A DNA stretch of 64,000 nt, taken from positions 20,365,360 to 20,429,359 of the forward strand of contig CM060709.1 in assembly GCA_030686995.1 (NCBI GenBank), written 5' to 3'. The notes under the pieces were generated by a model. It was not told the origin of the DNA. It was given only the letters and a program-made list of their open reading frames with translations, and made no database searches. Position 1 is the stretch's first letter, and every line of letters begins with the position of its first letter. Source of the DNA: Artemisia argyi. Its lineage: Eukaryota; Streptophyta; Magnoliopsida; Asterales; Asteraceae. Position numbers and translations under genes: made by a program. Of this stretch, positions 1 through 10,291 are shown piece after piece.

Positions 1-838
1 GTTAACTTTTAACTGGTTACTTTTTGGGACTGGATTAGGCCTAGTAAGTGCTGAAACCTGGTCTCGAAAGACGAGCTACATTCCATTTGTCTTGATGACA
101 GTAAATGTGACTTTAAGGCCTCATGTTTAATTTTCATTTTGTATTTTGTGATCAAAATATAGTCAAATAACCGTCCTTGACAGGATTTGAACCTATAATT
201 TGTGATCAAAATATATAATATAGTCATTTAGACCAAATCGGTTCAAGACATGGATCTATGGAGCTATATCCCATATTAATGTGATATATTACATTAAACA
301 TTTACTGTCAAATGGTCGCATATTGTCATAACCAACCATAGAGGTTCACCAGAAAGAGTATATTCACAAAACTAAGACATACAAATTCAACAATTCTATA
401 GAACTGTAAGACATCGATATGTATAGACGCCGTCACACGCTAAAATAAAAGTTAGGATGATAGTAGATATCATCCTTATGGAACATGATAGTAAATATCA
501 GGACATGACTAAGTCAATAGACACTTTATGACTTTTCCTAATCCTTCGACAAGGAATACATGGTCCACAAGCGTTACGTACACAACCTCCTAGTGGCTCT
601 CGTGTATCAACAATTGGCAGAGTGCGCGCAAAGCCTTTTATTTTTTTTCCCCTTTTTTGAGCAATTTTTTATCTACCAAAACCACATATACAATTCATGC
701 AGATTAAATATCCAATAGAGCAAATGACACTTATCTTATTAACAAAAATATATAGTGAATGTGTGAGAATGTGGGCTAAGTTGGGCCAATATCAAACTAA
801 TGCGTATAGGCTAGGGTTAACAAACATGCACTTGTATC
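1..838. other. Non-coding flank, no gene recognised
   Basis: This stretch is AT-rich with no convincing reading frame; the 72-codon minus-strand frame at 9-227 has no recognisable motif. A short direct repeat (GTGATCAAAATATA) occurs near 150 and 200. The last 70 bases hold two TGGGC motifs listed separately. It is probably upstream sequence of the host gene to the right. Confidence 0.5.
772..787. promoter_or_regulatory. Paired site II motifs (TGGGCT, TGGGCC)
   Basis: TGGGCT at 772-777 and TGGGCC at 782-787 match the plant site II consensus TGGGCC/T, bound by TCP factors upstream of housekeeping and cell-division genes. A second cluster lies at 1459-1478, beyond the MITE, so the two were probably closer together before that insertion. 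The motif is short, so function is inferred from clustering only. Confidence 0.35.
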
Positions 839-1359
839 TAGGGGTGTTCATCGGTTCGGTTATCGGTTAATCGGTTTATTCGGTTAAAAAATTTTTTTGG
901 GTCATAACCGAAAACCGAACCGAACCGAAAATATCTATAACCGAACCGAACTGAGAACCGAACCGAAGTTCGGTTCGGTTATGGGTCAAAACCGAAAACC
1001 GAATTTTTTACTTAAATTACACTATTTATATTTTTTTTTGAATTTAATTATATATATTTTTGGCAAAAAAAATATTTCAAGCATAAAAATGTGTTTTTTT
1101 ATATTATTATAAAATTTTAATGGATATTTTTTATATTTAAAATAATGTAAATATATAAAAAATATATATATTTATATAAATTCGGCTTTCGGTTCAGATA
1201 GCTAAATCCATATCCAAACCGAAAACCGAATTTTTAATTCGGTTCGGTTCGGTTTTAACAAGTTCGGTTCGGTTATATGTTCGGTTCGGTTTTATTTCGG
1301 TTCGGTTCAGTTCGGTTTTCGGTTTATTCGGTTAATTAACCGAACCGTGAACACCCCTA
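839..1359. mobile_element. hAT-type MITE rich in CGGTT repeats
   Basis: A 521-bp non-autonomous DNA transposon. It starts with TAGGGGTGTTCA and ends with the exact reverse complement TGAACACCCCTA. It is flanked by a perfect 8-bp duplication, CTTGTATC at 831-838 and 1360-1367. Eight-base duplications and TA/CA-GGG ends fit the hAT superfamily. Both ends carry many copies of CGGTT or its complement, so the arms can fold back on each other around an AT-rich middle. There is no transposase frame; the 71-codon frame at 897-1112 is only an opening through the repeats. Confidence 0.85.
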
Positions 1360-1396
1360 CTTGTATCCCTTTACAACATTATAAGTTTATATAAAA

Positions 1397-1425
1397 CAGG
1401 ATGAAAACGCTGCCGTTTCATCCTG
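1397..1425. repeat. 29-bp near-perfect palindrome
   Basis: CAGGATGAAAACG and CCGTTTCATCCTG are near-perfect inverted arms of 13 bases around a 3-base loop. It lies just upstream of the E2F-like and site II motifs, in what looks like a host promoter, so it may be a factor-binding palindrome. It could also be a chance hairpin. Confidence 0.5.
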
Positions 1426-1442
1426 TAGCTACACTGTAGCAT

Positions 1443-1478
1443 TTTCCCGCCAAAAATCTGGGCCTGCCGCTTAGCCCA
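1443..1478 (+). promoter_or_regulatory. Candidate host promoter: E2F-like and site II motifs
   Basis: TTTCCCGCCAAA at 1443-1454 fits the E2F consensus (TTSSCGSS). TGGGCC at 1459-1464 and AGCCCA (TGGGCT reversed) at 1473-1478 are site II motifs. This pairing is known from plant genes active in dividing cells. The first plausible ATG is at 1622, in the context AAGATGGAG, leaving about 100 bases for a 5' leader. Function is inferred from motifs alone. Confidence 0.4.
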
Positions 1479-1621
1479 TTTCCCTTACATTGGTGGCATT
1501 GTGTTGCTGGCCTGTATTGGCCCGTTCCATTTTCGAGTGTACGTTTTATATCAATCAAGAGAATATTGCAAAAATCAGACACACGCACACGCACCCAATC
1601 AAAAATCACATAAGCTTGAAG

Positions 1622-3037
1622 ATGGAGATGAAACGGATGAATATTGCAAATTTCACGTTAGTTATCAGTTTTACGTTTTTGATTTTGGTATACACTTTAC
1701 TTTTAATTTAGGGTTTTGTTATAATTAGGGGGTTTTTGCTAATTTTGGGTTTATTTATAAATTTTAGGTGTTTTGTAGATTCTTTGCTGAAATAACTGGT
1801 AAGAGCTAATCTCTACTTTTGTGTTACATAATTTTTTTAATTATTAATTTTAGGTGTTTGGTGGTTACTTTTTGGGGGTTCTTTTGGCGCCCGAAGATTA
1901 AGGTTCAATCGGCAACTGATAAGACATATGTAGTTAGGGTTTCAATTTTGGGGGGTTTTTAATTTTAGGGGTTTCTGTTGCAGGAAAGGATAATGATCAT
2001 ATGATTTATGCGCGATTTGGGGGGGGGGGGTTTAATTTTCGGTGTTTGGTAACGGCTAATTATGGTGCCAATTTTTTTGCATAATAAGCATCAGGTAAAT
2101 AATTAAGGTGTCGCTGATACTTTTTTTTGGCTGTCTAATTTGCTTTGATTGTTGGTCTTATTAGGTGTTTAATATTTTTTGCTTTTGCTGTCTATTTAGA
2201 CTTTATCAGCTTATCATAAGTTGGTATATTAGCCGAGTCAAATAAGCTTATAAGCTGTCGTATTTCATACTTTGTTAACTGTTTTTGGTTTGGTATATTG
2301 AAGGTTGGTAAGTGGTATTTATAAACGTACCACTCCTAGGCTGCTCATGAATATTGAACATCAGTTGAAGATAAGAACAAAGGTAACTTAGCTTATTTAT
2401 AATAGATTAGGCATGGCATTACAACTCAGTTCGCTTTTCTGATGCACAGTTCGCTTATTCTGATGCACAGAGTTTGATATGGAAAGGAAGATAGAAGTGA
2501 TGTTGTAAGCAAGGTTGAAGGATGGGGGAAGGTGATGGGTTTCAACTAGAGACGGTTGGAGTATCATTCGTTGGTTTCTATTGTTATTTGCAACAAGGCG
2601 CTGATAAGTACTCTTGCCTACACTTTTGGTAAGTAATCAAGTATATTTGGTACGTTTGTCGTTTACAATTTAGGATCTGTTTGTTATTTGGTCGATGAAT
2701 CCGAATTTATCATGGTGAATGCTTTACAGATTGTATGTGCGAATTAAAATTTTCTGTAAGAATTTACAAGACACAAGTGATATGTAACTTGCTACTGACT
2801 TTTAATCATAGGCGAGTGACAAATAACTTGCTACTGATCTATAAGGATTTACAAGAATGAGTAACAAACATCACCTAATGCTGACCGCTGAAACTACAAA
2901 TAGCAATAACCTATTAATCAGTTACAAGATGCAAATCCAAACATGGGCATAATCCCGTTTCTTTGAAATTATTCAGTGTTAAATCAAAGTTGTTTTTATG
3001 TGGGTGCTGCATGTTTTAGTCTTCGCAGAAGCTGGTA
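1622..3037 (+). other. Probable 5' part of a host gene, mostly intron-like
   Basis: From the ATG at 1622 a frame of about 30 codons (starting MEMKRMN) runs to 1711. Splice-donor-like GTTAGT follows the first 12 codons, so exon 1 may be very short. Further coding-like islands bounded by AG and GT lie near 1897-1931 and 1984-2020. The rest is T-rich with in-frame stops, as in plant introns. I do not recognise the protein and cannot fix the exon chain without transcript data. Confidence 0.25.
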
Positions 3038-3040
3038 ATT

Positions 3041-3142
3041 TCAAGAGATTACTAAACCCATTTCAAGATGCTCCCAAGCTGATCATTTTGTCGCAAAGGA
3101 ACCTTCGTTTGATGCAGCCATATATTGCAGAGCGAATGAGAA
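3041..3142 (+). pseudogene. Host exon, left part, interrupted by a solo LTR
   Basis: The frame is open from about 3041 to the LTR at 3143 and resumes in the same frame at 4818 once the LTR and one copy of the 5-bp duplication are discounted. Just before the break it reads AAIYCRANE. The upstream frame meets TAA near 3035, so an acceptor close to 3040 is assumed. The protein family is not recognised. Unless the LTR is spliced out, this allele should make a truncated product, hence the pseudogene label. Confidence 0.4.
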
Positions 3143-4356
3143 TGTTTATATAAATAATGCCTAAAAACATTATTAACGTATATCGATATCTCTATGTTTT
3201 GATAATCACAAAACGTAAACTCATTGAACTACAAATTATGACGTAAACAAGTATTTAGTCGTAAATATTTGCTTTAGCATCCATATCACTTAAGGTATGA
3301 ATAAACAAAGTGTCTAATGCATTTTATGATCAAAGGAATTTTTATTTTTACAAACCTTACATTTTATTAAAGTGGGACAAACATTTTTAAACTTATACAA
3401 AACATTTTTGTATTTATAAGAAATGTTTTATTCAAAATAAATATTTTGAATTCAAATTTCAACCCAAAAAACGGCTACATTCTTAAGGAAAAACCTCCCC
3501 CACAAAAAGACAAAAAATCTGAAGAAAAAATATTTTTTTTCTTAGGCGGCCCCCTTAATTATACTAGGCGGTCCCCTTAATTATTAAGGGGACCGGCACC
3601 CAATTAATGGGACCGGCCACGCTCCCAAACAGTATTTTTCTCCTTATAAATACTGGTTCATCCCACATAATTTTCTCACCTTTTGCACTCCAAAACTTTC
3701 TGTTCTAGATCCACATTTCCTTTCTCTTAATCCTTTGATCATAAGTACATAATTCTTTGTTTCAAAGTGATTCAAACATCATCCTCTCAAGTGCAAGAGA
3801 AGAATACTTCTATCCCCCAAGACAAGAAGTATTACAACTTGTTGTGACCTCCACATACAAGTTGTTGGTACATCATCAAGATTATTTACATCATTCTTTG
3901 TGAAGATTGTTGTGTATATTTGATTGTAGATAGTTGTGCTAGATATATAGATTGTATGATTAGTTAGTTGCTTGGTGTGAAGAAGAAAAGTTAGGAATTA
4001 GATTGTAGTGAAGAAGCTAGGTGTGGAGTAGTTAGTTGTGAAGTGAATTGGTGTGAAAAAGATAGGAGTGGAGTAGTTAGTTGTGAAGTAGATTAGCTTG
4101 AAGAAGTTGTGTAGAAGTTGTGACTTAGTTGTGAAGAAGTTGTGGTGTGTAAAGTGGTGTGTAAGGTTTTCTCCGCCATAAGGGAGCTTGTTGACATAGT
4201 GAAGAAAACTCTTGAGTAGGTGACTCGAGGAGTAGAGTAGGGCAAGGAAGGTGTCCTTGTAGCCGAACCACTATAAATCCTTTGTCTCGCGGTTAGATCT
4301 TTCCATATCTTACTTATTATCTTGCTTATATCGTTATTACTTTTGTAGACGTAGAC

Positions 4357-4405
<49 letters not shown>

Positions 4406-4812
4406 CTCATATAGTGCTAGTATTGATTTTACTTAAAGATCAAACGAAAGTTTCATTCACAAAACAAAGTTTTTACAATCAAACTAAAAAGGTAACATAC
4501 ATATAATTGATCATTTCGATCAAGTAAAGTTTTCATACAAAATATAACTAAGGATTATAAAATAAACGATTACTTACTTATCTCTCGTATATAGCTATAA
4601 TTGTTTATAATTGTGCATGTGTTGATTTCACATACTTAGCTTATATTATTATTGTTCATACTTAGATATAGTTGTTCATATTGTTCAAGATTTGAGTTCA
4701 CATAAGATTGAATCAAAGTTTTAAAAGCAAACAAGGTTTTAAAACTAAACTAAGTTTTCATAATAAAATTAAAAAGACGTAAAACTATTCAACCCCCTTC
4801 TAGTTTTCCACA
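3143..4812. mobile_element. Solo LTR, 1,670 bp, inserted in a host exon
   Basis: It begins TGTTTATA and ends TTTTCCACA, so it has TG...CA ends. It is flanked by the exact 5-bp duplication GAGAA at 3138-3142 and 4813-4817. There is no internal domain, primer site or polypurine tract, as expected after LTR-LTR recombination. On the + strand it has a TATA-like TATAAATA near 3646, a GC-rich block with inverted copies of GGGGACCGG (about 3560-3625), and a U5-like end rich in C and T. The family is not certain; copia is more likely than gypsy. Confidence 0.85.
4358..4403. repeat. (AT)n microsatellite inside the solo LTR
   Basis: About 46 bases of uninterrupted AT. The minus-strand frame across it (4093-4410) is a run of Tyr-Ile and is not a gene. 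Confidence 0.95.
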
Positions 4813-4817
4813 GAGAA

Positions 4818-4900
4818 GCTGCCTATAACTCATGAAGATATAATGGCCAAGGAAAATGTTGTGACGCATCACACTGCAGTCGCTGAGGAGGCCATGTCAG
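4818..4900 (+). pseudogene. Host exon, right part, after the solo LTR
   Basis: This continues the exon broken at 3142, with reading frame kept (begins KLPITHED after the duplication, ends AEEAMS plus one base). It stops at a GT donor at 4901. The next open exon in matching phase starts at 5091 after TTTTAG. Continuous frame across both the LTR break and the intron argues that this was real coding sequence. Confidence 0.5.
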
Positions 4901-5090
4901 GTCCGTAGACGAATTATTCTTATTACACTGGCAACTTGCTATCTGAAAAACCATAAGATTTTATACTAATAATTGGTGCCAAATTATAATCTGTCTTATT
5001 TTAGAAAAGTATGCTGAAAAAAAAAGATTTAAGGGCGGCTGCAAATTATGCAATTGAGGTTTATAACAGTTACAATTGATATTATTTTAG

Positions 5091-5172
5091 GTCTTTTAGA
5101 GAGATGTACGATCGATGATGTTTCTTCCGCGGATGCCCAAAAACGAAATGCTTATCTGTGGGAGTTCAGCTG
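5091..5172 (+). CDS. Host gene exon, unknown product
   Basis: An 82-bp open exon between acceptor ATTTTAG and donor GTGAGT. Its phase fits the exon ending at 4900. It encodes GLLERCTIDDVSS followed by a stretch ending AYLWEFS, with the last codon split by the intron. I do not recognise the family. An alternative island at 4994-5038 was considered but reads into TGA in the required frame. Confidence 0.45.
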
Positions 5173-5518
5173 GTGAGTCTATTTTTATATGCGATTTTCG
5201 TGTCGCTCTTAGGTTAATGGTGTATTTGTGGTATTTAAACGTATGCTCTATTTTATAGTTGTGCTCATGTGTTCCAAAAAAAGACTTTTCCTAAATCATG
5301 TTGCCCCTCGACTTCATAAAAGTTGTCACCACACATTTGAATCAATCATACGATTATAATTTCCGTTAGGTGAGAAGCTAAATAAACTTTAAAATCCATT
5401 TCCGCGCACATTTGAGAACCATATTCACCCATTTTGCAAGCCAACTATTTTCTACCTCTATTATATCTGATTCAAAGTTACTAACTTAAAAAACGGGTTG
5501 TTTTTTGTGTATCTGCAG

Positions 5519-5543
5519 TCACAACCATTCTTGGAAGGGGTAG
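5519..5543 (+). CDS. Host gene terminal exon with stop codon
   Basis: After the acceptor TCTGCAG the split codon is completed and the frame ends CHNHSWKG then TAG at 5541-5543. The sequence beyond would be 3' UTR, although a second frame at about 5562-5640 (ending TLTSAA before a GT) also looks coding-like, so an alternative ending is possible. Confidence 0.4.
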
Positions 5544-8224
5544 TATTACCGTTGCACAACTGAGAAGGCGAGACGGATGAGGTGTTAGTTAAAGAAAGAG
5601 CTCCAGGAAGCGTTGACCCAACACTAACTTCTGCAGCAGGTGATACTTGCCATGTCTCGCTCTTTTTGACCCATTTAATTTATACCTGATAGGGGAACTT
5701 GTCAGATTGGTCAAAACGGGTGAAACTTGAAAGTCATCCGAATTTTTTATTCAACTACTCATTCAACATTTGCAAATGCAGTAAACTCATTTTCAACAGC
5801 TTATCATCGTATCAGGTTGCAAATGCAGTAAACTCTCTTTAAGCCACTACTACCTGTGTCACTGGAAAAAGACGTAACCACAAATGTATGCTACATTTGA
5901 ATTACTAAAATCCAGTAATTAAAAATAGTGTAATTGCCCTGCCCAAAACTAATAAAATTAGTGCAAAATTGTTAATAATAGTGCCGGCAAGTGAAAGTTT
6001 AGTCACTCTATAAACGAGGTCAATAGGTTGATACAACAAGTGTCGGGTGATTATGGTTTGAAAGTGTCGATATGTTATTTCATAAGATGGAGTCACCTAT
6101 ATTCGCTAGCATGATTTTAGGTTAACAGTTTGTGTTATAGGTAGCGCCTGTAATGCACTCAGCATGATAATGAGCTGATTTGGGTTATGCTCAATCTTAA
6201 ACTGGCCAATAAATAGTTTTAGCTAAAATTGGAACGGGTCTAATTGTGTTTGTTTCAGTTTTATGTATTTTTAAGCGTATAATTTTAAGGTTTCATAATT
6301 TTTTGGATGGATTAGAGATCTTTTACAAGTTCAAAATCCACCACCAGTAACTTAGTGGCATAATACTGATACAATAAACGTTTCGTGCAGTTTCTATGGA
6401 TGCCACTTTGACCCAATGTGCAGGCTGCATTTGACATTTTTTCGTACTTTTAACCAGGTCACACACCACATGAACATCCAAACTCCTTCTGCTTACTTTA
6501 CCCAGGTCACACGCCACTTTGACCCAATGTGCAGGCTGAATATCCAAATTCCTTCTGCTTACTTTGAGACGCAAAGGTTAATTTTTTAATTATATTTCTC
6601 ACAAAAAGGTTGTCTTTTTTTTTTCTTCAGTTTTCAGTCTTATTTTTTTTTGCAATTTCGATTTGCAGAAGAAGGTGATTCTATAATGGTCGCATGCTAA
6701 GATTGCAAAAATAAGGGAAAAAGATGAGGAGAATGCTAATTTGGATGAGAATTCAAGTGGATAACTAGATAATTTTGTACAAACGGTACATTGGTCACTG
6801 TATTTTAGTTACTATTTCAGCTATAAAAGGAGTAATTGCTTTTGGTTTGATCACAATAGCCTGAATAGGGGTACTTTCATTATTGGCATTGCATTTGGTG
6901 TGCTTGATAAATATGATTTGTCGTCAATTAGGACGATTACCTTGGACAGGTAAATCATTTGTTTAGACATATAACTCTAACGGTCTGCACGGGGTCAATT
7001 TGGCCCTTTTTAATATCAGTTTTAGCCTCTAAAAACAGAGCAGATTTATAGTTTTTATATATACAAAAACTTGATTTCTAAAAAAAGAAAAGTATGTAAC
7101 CATGTAAAGTGCTTTTAGTTATTTGTCTGTTAGTTCACATAAGAAAATCAAGTTAACGGTTAAATCATATGGATATTAGTGTTAAATCAAACATAATAAA
7201 ACATGAGAGGATCTTATTTATGGATGCTTAAAATGAAAGCCTAGATGTAGTGGCCCTAAACAGGTACACAAGATTCACTGAAATGGTATCATGAATGTAC
7301 ATCAAAGAATGTTACAAAATTCTATAAGCTTAAATATTTCATTACAATATTCTAATTTCAGATTCTTTGTGACAGGATTTGTAACACCACTATAACATGA
7401 CCTCATTCGCAAAAGTTTGTGCATCAGTTTATGTGTTTGATCCATGCATCCTGCTTTATAGAATAGACTCCGTTTGGTTCAAATGCGACGATTTCTTATC
7501 AAATGCAGGAGGACGTGGAAAAATCTGCCCAAGATAGGTCTGCGGTTGGTCTTTTCTACACCTGTAAGTTAGAAAACAATATTGAAGGTTTCTGGATGAA
7601 TTGGTCGTTAGATTCATTATTTCATATCTTTACTGTTACTATTAACTTTACATATCAACCTTTGCTACGCAATAGCTTGCTGCTGTTTATATATCCACTT
7701 GGTGTTTGTGGCAGTGACGACGGTAGAAAGCGGAAGGGGCACCAAAAAATTTAGTTTGTGGAGAAGACAAGCACACTATTAACAACCAAGTAAGTTTCCA
7801 CAAACAAAGCCCACAAATGTACACAATTTCTACAATTCCAATTCTCACTTCTTACCAACTTGCACCATAGTAACGCACCAACAAAATTAGCAGTTCAAGA
7901 TGGCAGCTTCTTTAAGAAAAAACTAATTTCTTTTATTGCCATAGTTTTTTAATATATAATATTAGTTTGCAAAATGAACTAACACAAGTTGTATGTCTTT
8001 TCATTATGTTGCAGTTATACATGCTGCAAACGTATGTTTTACTGCCATTACGCATGAGAGTACCATGCGTAAGTAAAACTGACCACTTTGTTTCGCAGCT
8101 CCAACCGGTGTGGGATTCAGGTCTTAAATGGTGTGTGCAAAGGGTGCGTCTTGGTGCTGAAATGAGGGCTAAAGTCTGTGCGTTTGGGGGGCTGAAATGG
8201 GTGGGTTATGGTGATGAAATGGGG
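5544..8224. other. Host-like region with scattered exon-like islands
   Basis: No long gene. Coding-like pieces include about 6695-6764, where a minus-free frame reads KIAKIREKDEENANLDENSSG-like and ends in TAA, and about 7507-7561, reading EDVEKSAQDRSAVGLFYT before a GTAAGT donor, followed near 7714-7752 by a short Lys/Arg-rich end. Some could be 3' exons of the gene to the left or a neighbour. The last 130 bases carry degenerate copies of a G-rich motif (GGGCTGAAATGGG) that also occurs right of element A. Confidence 0.3.
6399..6565. repeat. Imperfect direct repeat of about 110 bp
   Basis: GCCACTTTGACCCAATGTGC appears near 6401 and again near 6513, and a second word (CCTTCTGCTTACTTT) follows in each unit. 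The two units are separated by sequence that also repeats in part (CCAGGTCACAC). This makes the 83-codon minus-strand frame at 6323-6574 an artefact of the repeat. Confidence 0.7.
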
Positions 8225-8229
8225 CCTGA

Positions 8230-8557
8230 TGTCACACCCCCAATTTACCTGACTTGCAGCGGAATGGAATGCCTGGGGGTGTAACTGTCATAGCACCATA
8301 ACAAGGATATATTGAACGACCTAAAGTGTCGTTTGGAAAATACATATCGTTTGATTTATTTAAAATACATCCAGTGTTACAAAACATAGGTCCCAAAGGT
8401 TGAAACGTTTACAGAAAACAAGTTCAGGAATATCAAACGATAATTATTTTCCAAACGACACTTTAGGTCGTTCAATATATCCTTGTTATGGTGTTATGAC
8501 AGTTACACCCCCAGGCATTCCATTCCGCTGCAAGTCAGGTAAATTGGAGGTGTGACA
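8230..8557. repeat. Fold-back 5' end: inverted U5 joined to direct U5
   Basis: 8230-8443 is the reverse complement of the last 214 bases of the 3' LTR (about 17710-17923). At about 8445 it joins the last 113 bases of the LTR in normal orientation, ending at 8557 next to the primer site. The outer arms 8230-8342 and 8445-8557 are nearly perfect complements, with a loop of about 102 bases. The element therefore ends in U5 sequence on both sides (TGTCACACCCCC ... GGTGTGACA). Confidence 0.85.
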
Positions 8558-8560
8558 GAT

Positions 8561-8573
8561 TGGTACCAGAGCC
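8561..8573 (+). promoter_or_regulatory. Primer-binding site of element A
   Basis: TGGTACCAGAGCC sits three bases after the U5 end. It matches the initiator methionine tRNA primer site (TGGTATCAGAGC) with one difference. It sets the + orientation of element A. Confidence 0.85.
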
Positions 8574-8746
8574 AAGGTTATAGCGAACTAGGATGCATCA
8601 TGATAGGGTTTATGATGTATACGATCCCTAGACTATAACCACATTATCATAGCATGTCATCATTTCATCATAAGTGCATGTTCATTGTTTAGGTGATTTC
8701 ATTATACGAGTTATTTATTTTATTTCACCTTGATTATCACAGAACC

Positions 8747-9750
8747 ATGTCTTCAGACCCAAACGTTGTTATACTGTACTCTATCACAGACTCCGATGTT
8801 GAAGGCTCTATGTCTTCCACTGCCTGTTCACCACCACTATTCCTCTTGTACCTGTGTTGCCACTCTCGGCATCAGGTGAGGAAACAGAGCCTTTTGAGGA
8901 GGATGAGACTGCTCCTACTCCTCATGTTTCCCCTATTGCACCACCCGAGATTACCCGTGCACCCACTGACACATCATCCTCTGCTACCACTATTCCATCA
9001 GAACCTAGACTCATGTTTCCACGTAGGAAGACTACTATAGGTCCTAGTAAGAAAGTTTGCACTGCTACATCTACCTTTAAGATCCCTTCTATTCCTATGT
9101 TACCTAAACCACCACCAGCCATACCCGCTACTACATGCATATCTACTTCACTATTGCCGCTTAGGAAGCGTGCGAGGTTTACTACACCAGATTCACCTAC
9201 TACAGAGTTAGAATCAGAACCACCACCAATATACCATGTAGGTGAGTGTTCGAGAACAGCAGATGCTAGGGAGTCTACTGATACTAGGGAGCCTACAAAT
9301 GTTACATTAGAGGATCAGTTAGGGGCTCAGCAGGAGCAGGTTGATAGTTTGGGTTTTAGGGTTGAGGCGGATATCACTACTCGACTTGAGGCGGTTGAGG
9401 AACAGGTCGAGGGTTTGCTTTTAGGCAGAGTTAGTATCGACGTGTCATATCATGGGCTTGAGGCACGGCAGTTGGGACATCGAGAGCTGATTGACCAGCT
9501 TAGGGGTGAGCTACCAGAGATACGGGGTAGAGCTCAGACTACACAGGAGGCTCAGGGAGAGCTGACACACCAGTTGGCAGTAGCACATGAGAGGTTGGCT
9601 ATGATGGAGGGTAGAGATGCTGCTTTTCAGCTTCGAGTTCAGCATCTAGTGGAGATTGCAGTTATGATGGACAGGGAGATTCGTCGTCTGAGGAGTGCAC
9701 CTGGAGCATCTGGAGCTCCTGGACCATCTAGAGCACATGGAGGAGCATAG
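8747..9750 (+). pseudogene. Extra ORF upstream of gag (frameshifted)
   Basis: The frame starts at ATG 8747 (MSSDPNVV, acidic SDSDVEGS-like start) and changes from frame 2 to frame 1 near 8838, after which it is open to TAG at 9750. The product is about 330 residues: an acidic N-terminus, a Pro/Thr/Ser-rich middle with basic patches, and a C-terminal part rich in Glu, Gln, Leu and Arg (about 9325-9690) that looks like a coiled coil. Element B has a matching start (MSSDTHPDILLSDSDIED). Similar leader ORFs occur in Asteraceae gypsy elements as far as I recall. Its role is unknown; it might be an N-terminal Gag module. Confidence 0.6.
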
Positions 9751-9886
9751 ACATAGACTAGTATAGTATTAGCTTTTACTATTTCCTAGTCTCGAGGTGT
9801 GGGACGTAGTTCAAGAACTTGTGGTCTTTTTGTTGTTGTACAAACAAATATATCAAGTGCGACGCTACTATGTTGGAAATGTTGTG

Positions 9887-10008
<122 letters not shown>

Positions 10009-10105
10009 CCATGTAGGCCGAAATTTTCATGTATTATATTCATGTGTTGTGATTATATTTATGATGTTTCATGGTTGCTCTTTATAGTTAACGAATTTAT
10101 ACTTG

Positions 10106-10231
10106 TTGTGGTTGTATCTATACGTGTCGTGGTTGTATTATTACAGGTTGTGGTTGTACTCGTACATGTCGTGGTTGTATATATACTTGTTTTGGTTGAA
10201 TATATACATGTTGTGGGCGTATATTTTTGTA
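10106..10231. repeat. 21-bp minisatellite, six units
   Basis: Units begin at 10106, 10127, 10148, 10169, 10190 and 10211, each of the form TTGTGGTTGTA followed by about ten bases. The period is exactly 21. It lies in the untranslated leader just before gag and was not seen in element B. Confidence 0.85.
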
Positions 10232-10291
10232 CGATGACTATTTCTATTATAGTTTTCTCATGGTTGTTGTCGATTATTATTTATCAGAAGT

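Noticed and set aside
4994..5038. Small exon-like island between TTTTAG and GTTTAT
   Set aside because: In the phase required by the previous exon it reads into TGA, whereas skipping it joins the flanking exons in frame.
8230..8557. Independent MITE with terminal inverted repeats
   Set aside because: Both arms match the U5 end of the element A LTR and the right arm abuts the primer site, so this is part of element A.
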